DNA of 7,618 bases. It comes from Candidatus Collierbacteria bacterium. Lineage in GTDB: Bacteria > Patescibacteriota > Microgenomatia > UBA1400 > MFAQ01. The stretch lies in the NCBI GenBank assembly GCA_003531665.1, contig DQFC01000031.1, positions 3,954 to 11,571 of the forward strand. Reading direction: 5' to 3'. The notes beneath the pieces were generated by a model. That model saw only the letters and a list, made by a program, of their open reading frames with translations, ran no database searches and was not told the DNA's origin. How positions within the stretch are numbered: the stretch's first letter is position 1; each line of letters opens with the position of its first letter. The position numbers were made by a program, and so were the translations under genes. Shown piece by piece: positions 5,657-7,618 of the stretch.

Positions 5657-6922
5657 TTACAAGATCACTCCACCTCCTAGACACTCACCCCCTGAAGAAT
5701 AAAATACCGCACTTTGACCCGAAGCGATACCCCTTATTGGTTTGTCCAATATCACAAGCAAACCATCTTCATTTTCCATCCCTCTGGCCCCTATAAGTTC
5801 TCCTCCGTGTCTTATTCTCACGAGCAGATCATTCATGTCCCATTTCGTATTCGAGATCTGATTCACACTTCCCACCTCAAGCTGATCCCCCATTGCTCCT
5901 TCCGCCTCCGCCACCACCAGCTCATTCCTCTTTGCATCTTTCGATATTACATAATAAATCGGCGTCTCCCCATCTTGAGTTCTAGAGTTCTTGATTCCTT
6001 GAGTTCTAGGATCCATCACCCATCCCCCTCTTTGCCCCACAGTATAAAACCATACCCCATCATGAGTTCCGAGCACTTGACCTTCGGTATCCAAGACCAT
6101 ACCCCGTTTCTTCTTTAATCTCCTAGCCAAAAAATTCTTCACTTCGACATTGCCAATAAAACAAATCCCCTGACTATCCTTCCGATCAGCCACCGAAAGC
6201 ATCTCCTCCTTTGCCATCGCTCTCACTTCTGTTTTAACATAATCCCCAAGAGGGAAAAGTACACGACTTAACTCTTTTTGGGTTAGCTTCCACAAAAAAT
6301 ATGTCTGGTCTTTATGTTTATCTTTTGGAATATTTAGCGAAACTTCGTCCGCTGCAGAGGCGCTAGCCAAAACCGCACGCAGGCGGGACCCGGTACTCCA
6401 GGGAGATCCGAGTACGGTTTTGGCGCGGCTCGAAACGGAAAGAAGTTTCGCATAATGCCCGGTTGCAATGTAATCAAACCCATTCGCCATAGCCCATTCC
6501 AAAAAGAGCCCGAACTTTATTTCACTATTACACAACACGTCCGGATTTGGCGTCCTCCCCGCTTCGTACTCCTCATAAAAATACTTGATGACTCGTTGGT
6601 TGTACTCTTCCGAAAAGTCCAACACTTTAAAAGGTATCTCCAGCTCCAGTGCTGTTTTCAAAGCCATTTGCCTGTCTTCATCCGCTCGACAGCCATTTTT
6701 CTTTATCCACTCATCTCGTGTCATCCCATCCTTTTCCACCTCACTTTTGGGTGGCCAGCAATAGAGATGCACTCCGACCACGTCATAACCTGCCTTTTTC
6801 AATAGCAAAGCACTCACCGCGCTATCCACGCCACCGGAAATTCCCACAGCCACCCTGACCTGAGTCGATCGAATGGTTTTTTTGCGATTCACAGCCAATA
6901 TTTTACCCCAAATTCTATTCAC
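5657..6922 (-). CDS. mnmA: tRNA-specific 2-thiouridylase MnmA with two in-frame insertions
   Basis: MnmA activates U34 of Lys, Glu and Gln tRNAs with ATP and inserts sulfur to make 2-thiouridine, in the cytoplasm, using persulfide from a cysteine desulfurase chain. Evidence: the PP-loop SGGVDS (residues 29-34), the GRTPNPDVLCN motif with catalytic Cys131, KDSQGICFIG with the second catalytic Cys254, TVGQR (294-298), and the C-terminal barrel ending with SGQSAVFY and ECLGGGVI. At 421 aa it is about 50-60 residues longer than usual (E. coli 368). The excess is at two sites: about residues 159-195, between TGHYAKL and the KDQTYFLW segment, and about 301-319, after TVGQRGG. Both correspond to repetitive DNA. 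Neither removes a catalytic motif, so the enzyme is probably active. The GTG start overlaps the TGA of the upstream gene as GTGA, indicating translational coupling; a later in-frame GTG at residue 11 is possible but lacks a good ribosome binding site. Stop is TAA. Confidence 0.96.
   Translation of the reverse strand: MNRIWGKILAVNRKKTIRSTQVRVAVGISGGVDSAVSALLLKKAGYDVVGVHLYCWPPKSEVEKDGMTRDEWIKKNGCRADEDRQMALKTALELEIPFKVLDFSEEYNQRVIKYFYEEYEAGRTPNPDVLCNSEIKFGLFLEWAMANGFDYIATGHYAKLLSVSSRAKTVLGSPWSTGSRLRAVLASASAADEVSLNIPKDKHKDQTYFLWKLTQKELSRVLFPLGDYVKTEVRAMAKEEMLSVADRKDSQGICFIGNVEVKNFLARRLKKKRGMVLDTEGQVLGTHDGVWFYTVGQRGGWVMDPRTQGIKNSRTQDGETPIYYVISKDAKRNELVVAEAEGAMGDQLEVGSVNQISNTKWDMNDLLVRIRHGGELIGARGMENEDGLLVILDKPIRGIASGQSAVFYSSGGECLGGGVIL
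5973..6013 (-). repeat. Direct-repeat insertion inside mnmA
   Basis: The 12-mer CTTGAGTTCTAG occurs at 5974-5985 and again at 5998-6009, offset by 24 bp (8 codons), with a partial third copy between them (GAGTTCTTGATT). In the protein it gives a repeated SRTQ/PRTQ segment at about residues 303-318, where MnmA proteins normally have a short loop. It looks like a short in-frame repeat expansion or element remnant. Confidence 0.6.
6337..6451 (-). repeat. Palindromic element inserted in frame in mnmA
   Basis: This is a 115-bp segment with nested inverted repeats. The outer arms are GCGAAACTTC (6337-6346) and GAAGTTTCGC (6442-6451), a perfect 10-bp match. The middle arms are GCCAAAACCG (6366-6375) and CGGTTTTGGC (6415-6424), also perfect. 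The inner hairpin is GTACTC (6393-6398) with GAGTAC (6410-6415). The interior looks richer in G+C than the flanking mnmA sequence. It codes for about residues 158-196, extra relative to normal MnmA. It resembles palindromic repeats that insert in coding regions without breaking the frame, as known for Rickettsia palindromic elements; any family relationship is unproven. Confidence 0.7.
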
Positions 6923-7566
6923 ATACCCACCAACGTTTCCAGAATCATAGCCATCTCACCTGAATGCAGCACCCTCAACTTATTTTGTTTCGGATCCTTC
7001 GCCTTCCATCTGGGGATAGAAGGGTCTATTTTCTGACCCTCTAATTCCTTTCCTCGTAACACTCTTTCTCTTAGATGTTTTTTTATTCCCTCAGTACCTT
7101 GTCGCCTTGTAGCTTCTTCCGCGTCACCAGCACCGATTATCCACAGGAGTTTGTTTGCAGAAGCCACAATCGCCTCCATCCTTTGAACTGCTTTCTTCTT
7201 CCAACCTTGATACTCCTCCGTTGAAAATCTAACCTCCCCATCTTTACTTTTTGAAAATAACTCATCAACGAATTTACTTACACTCTCAGTTTCTCTCGAT
7301 TCCAACATTTTCGAAATCAGTCCGGACACCATTTGTTTAGTTCTATCAAGACCCATGGCCCCGATCAAACCATCCACTTGCTGCGACAGATTTGTGGGTC
7401 CTTCGATTTTGGTTATGTCTATCCCGTTTCTTTCCACCATGCCCCCAATCCAGACTCTCTCGACTTCTCCTAGAAATACCGGTTCTCCTTCCACGATTGC
7501 ATCTTCAGTTCGTTTACCAATATCTTTAATCTGCTCACTCACCTCGTTTCGTTCATTTTCTTTCAT
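6919..7566 (-). CDS. Hypothetical protein, 215 aa, upstream of mnmA
   Basis: I do not recognise this protein. ATG at 7566 is chosen because it overlaps the TGA of the preceding gene as ATGA, matching the GTGA overlap at its own 3' end. The frame is open upstream to the window edge, with a GTG at 7599, but that stretch overlaps a plausible C-terminus in another frame. The protein is hydrophilic and mostly helical in appearance, with many K/E/R residues, an acidic N-terminus, a Met-rich region around residues 72-92, KLLWIIGAGDAEEATRR (about 142-158), and a basic segment near 165-195. No signal peptide or true membrane segment is visible. Position between an unknown gene and mnmA, with 4-bp overlaps on both sides, implies co-translation with MnmA. 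A role in tRNA modification would be only a guess. Stop is TGA. Confidence 0.7.
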   Translation of the reverse strand: MKENERNEVSEQIKDIGKRTEDAIVEGEPVFLGEVERVWIGGMVERNGIDITKIEGPTNLSQQVDGLIGAMGLDRTKQMVSGLISKMLESRETESVSKFVDELFSKSKDGEVRFSTEEYQGWKKKAVQRMEAIVASANKLLWIIGAGDAEEATRRQGTEGIKKHLRERVLRGKELEGQKIDPSIPRWKAKDPKQNKLRVLHSGEMAMILETLVGM

Positions 7567-7618
7567 AACTTTAATTCTAACCCCAATTTTTTCAAACACT
7601 CTGCTTCTTCGTCGCTTC
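7563..7618 (-). CDS. C-terminal end of an unidentified upstream gene (partial)
   Basis: The last 17 codons of a gene that enters from beyond the right edge of the window. In this frame the sequence reads SDEEAECLKKLGLELKL and then TGA. That is a plausible amphipathic C-terminal helix, and the TGA overlaps the next gene's ATG as ATGA. The two other frames give either an arginine-rich run or an early stop. Too short to identify. Confidence 0.55.
   Translation of the reverse strand, partial: SDEEAECLKKLGLELKL

Noticed and set aside
5714..6118. Plus-strand frame opposite mnmA, and similar ones at 6455-6805 and 6649-6858
   Set aside because: Antisense shadows of the clearly identified mnmA gene, with no start signals.
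7567..7599. Extension of the 215-aa protein to GTG 7599
   Set aside because: It would overlap the plausible C-terminus of the upstream gene. The ATGA overlap supports the start at 7566.

Overview
The window looks like a chromosomal segment from a member of the Candidate Phyla Radiation (Patescibacteria). The main evidence is a strongly divergent 16S rRNA gene with altered universal segments, together with small, tightly packed, mostly single-gene transcription units and many short proteins of unknown function. The class cannot be fixed by eye; a Microgenomates or Katanobacteria-like lineage is a guess. TAA, TAG and TGA all end genes here. TGA closes two genes inside 4-bp overlaps, which argues against the recoded TGA of Gracilibacteria and Absconditabacteria.

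Layout. Positions 1 to about 1378 hold the 16S rRNA gene on the minus strand, missing about 120-130 nt of its 3' end. Its promoter and a leader of about 110 nt, containing an 11-bp hairpin, lie at 1379-1516. Divergent to it on the plus strand are a 168-aa protein made of two related halves (1648-2154) and a 333-aa protein made of two tandem nucleoside 2-deoxyribosyltransferase-like domains (2338-3339). Each has its own promoter and terminator. Next come two small minus-strand genes with their own signals: a 96-aa protein (3406-3696) and a highly charged 75-aa protein (3825-4052). A divergent promoter region (4111-4150) separates these from two plus-strand lipoproteins: a NAGPA/phosphodiester-glycosidase-like one (4184-4987) and a small unknown one (5136-5567). 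A 30-bp perfect palindrome acts as a bidirectional terminator against a convergent minus-strand operon. That operon runs from an upstream gene seen only as its last 17 codons, through a 215-aa unknown, to mnmA, with ATGA and GTGA overlaps.

The most noteworthy signals are four. (1) mnmA carries two in-frame insertions. One is about 115 bp with nested inverted repeats and 10-bp perfect inverted termini, resembling a palindromic repeat element domesticated inside a protein. The other is built from short direct repeats. (2) The 16S gene has a compensatory A522-U527 pair replacing the usual C522-G527 in the 530 loop, plus U at 1400 and apparently A at 966. It mismatches several standard amplification primers. 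(3) Two adjacent genes are both internal tandem duplications. (4) The NAGPA-like lipoprotein appears to lack the family's conserved DGGGS-type motif. No CRISPR array, tRNA gene, transposase or phage gene was found.
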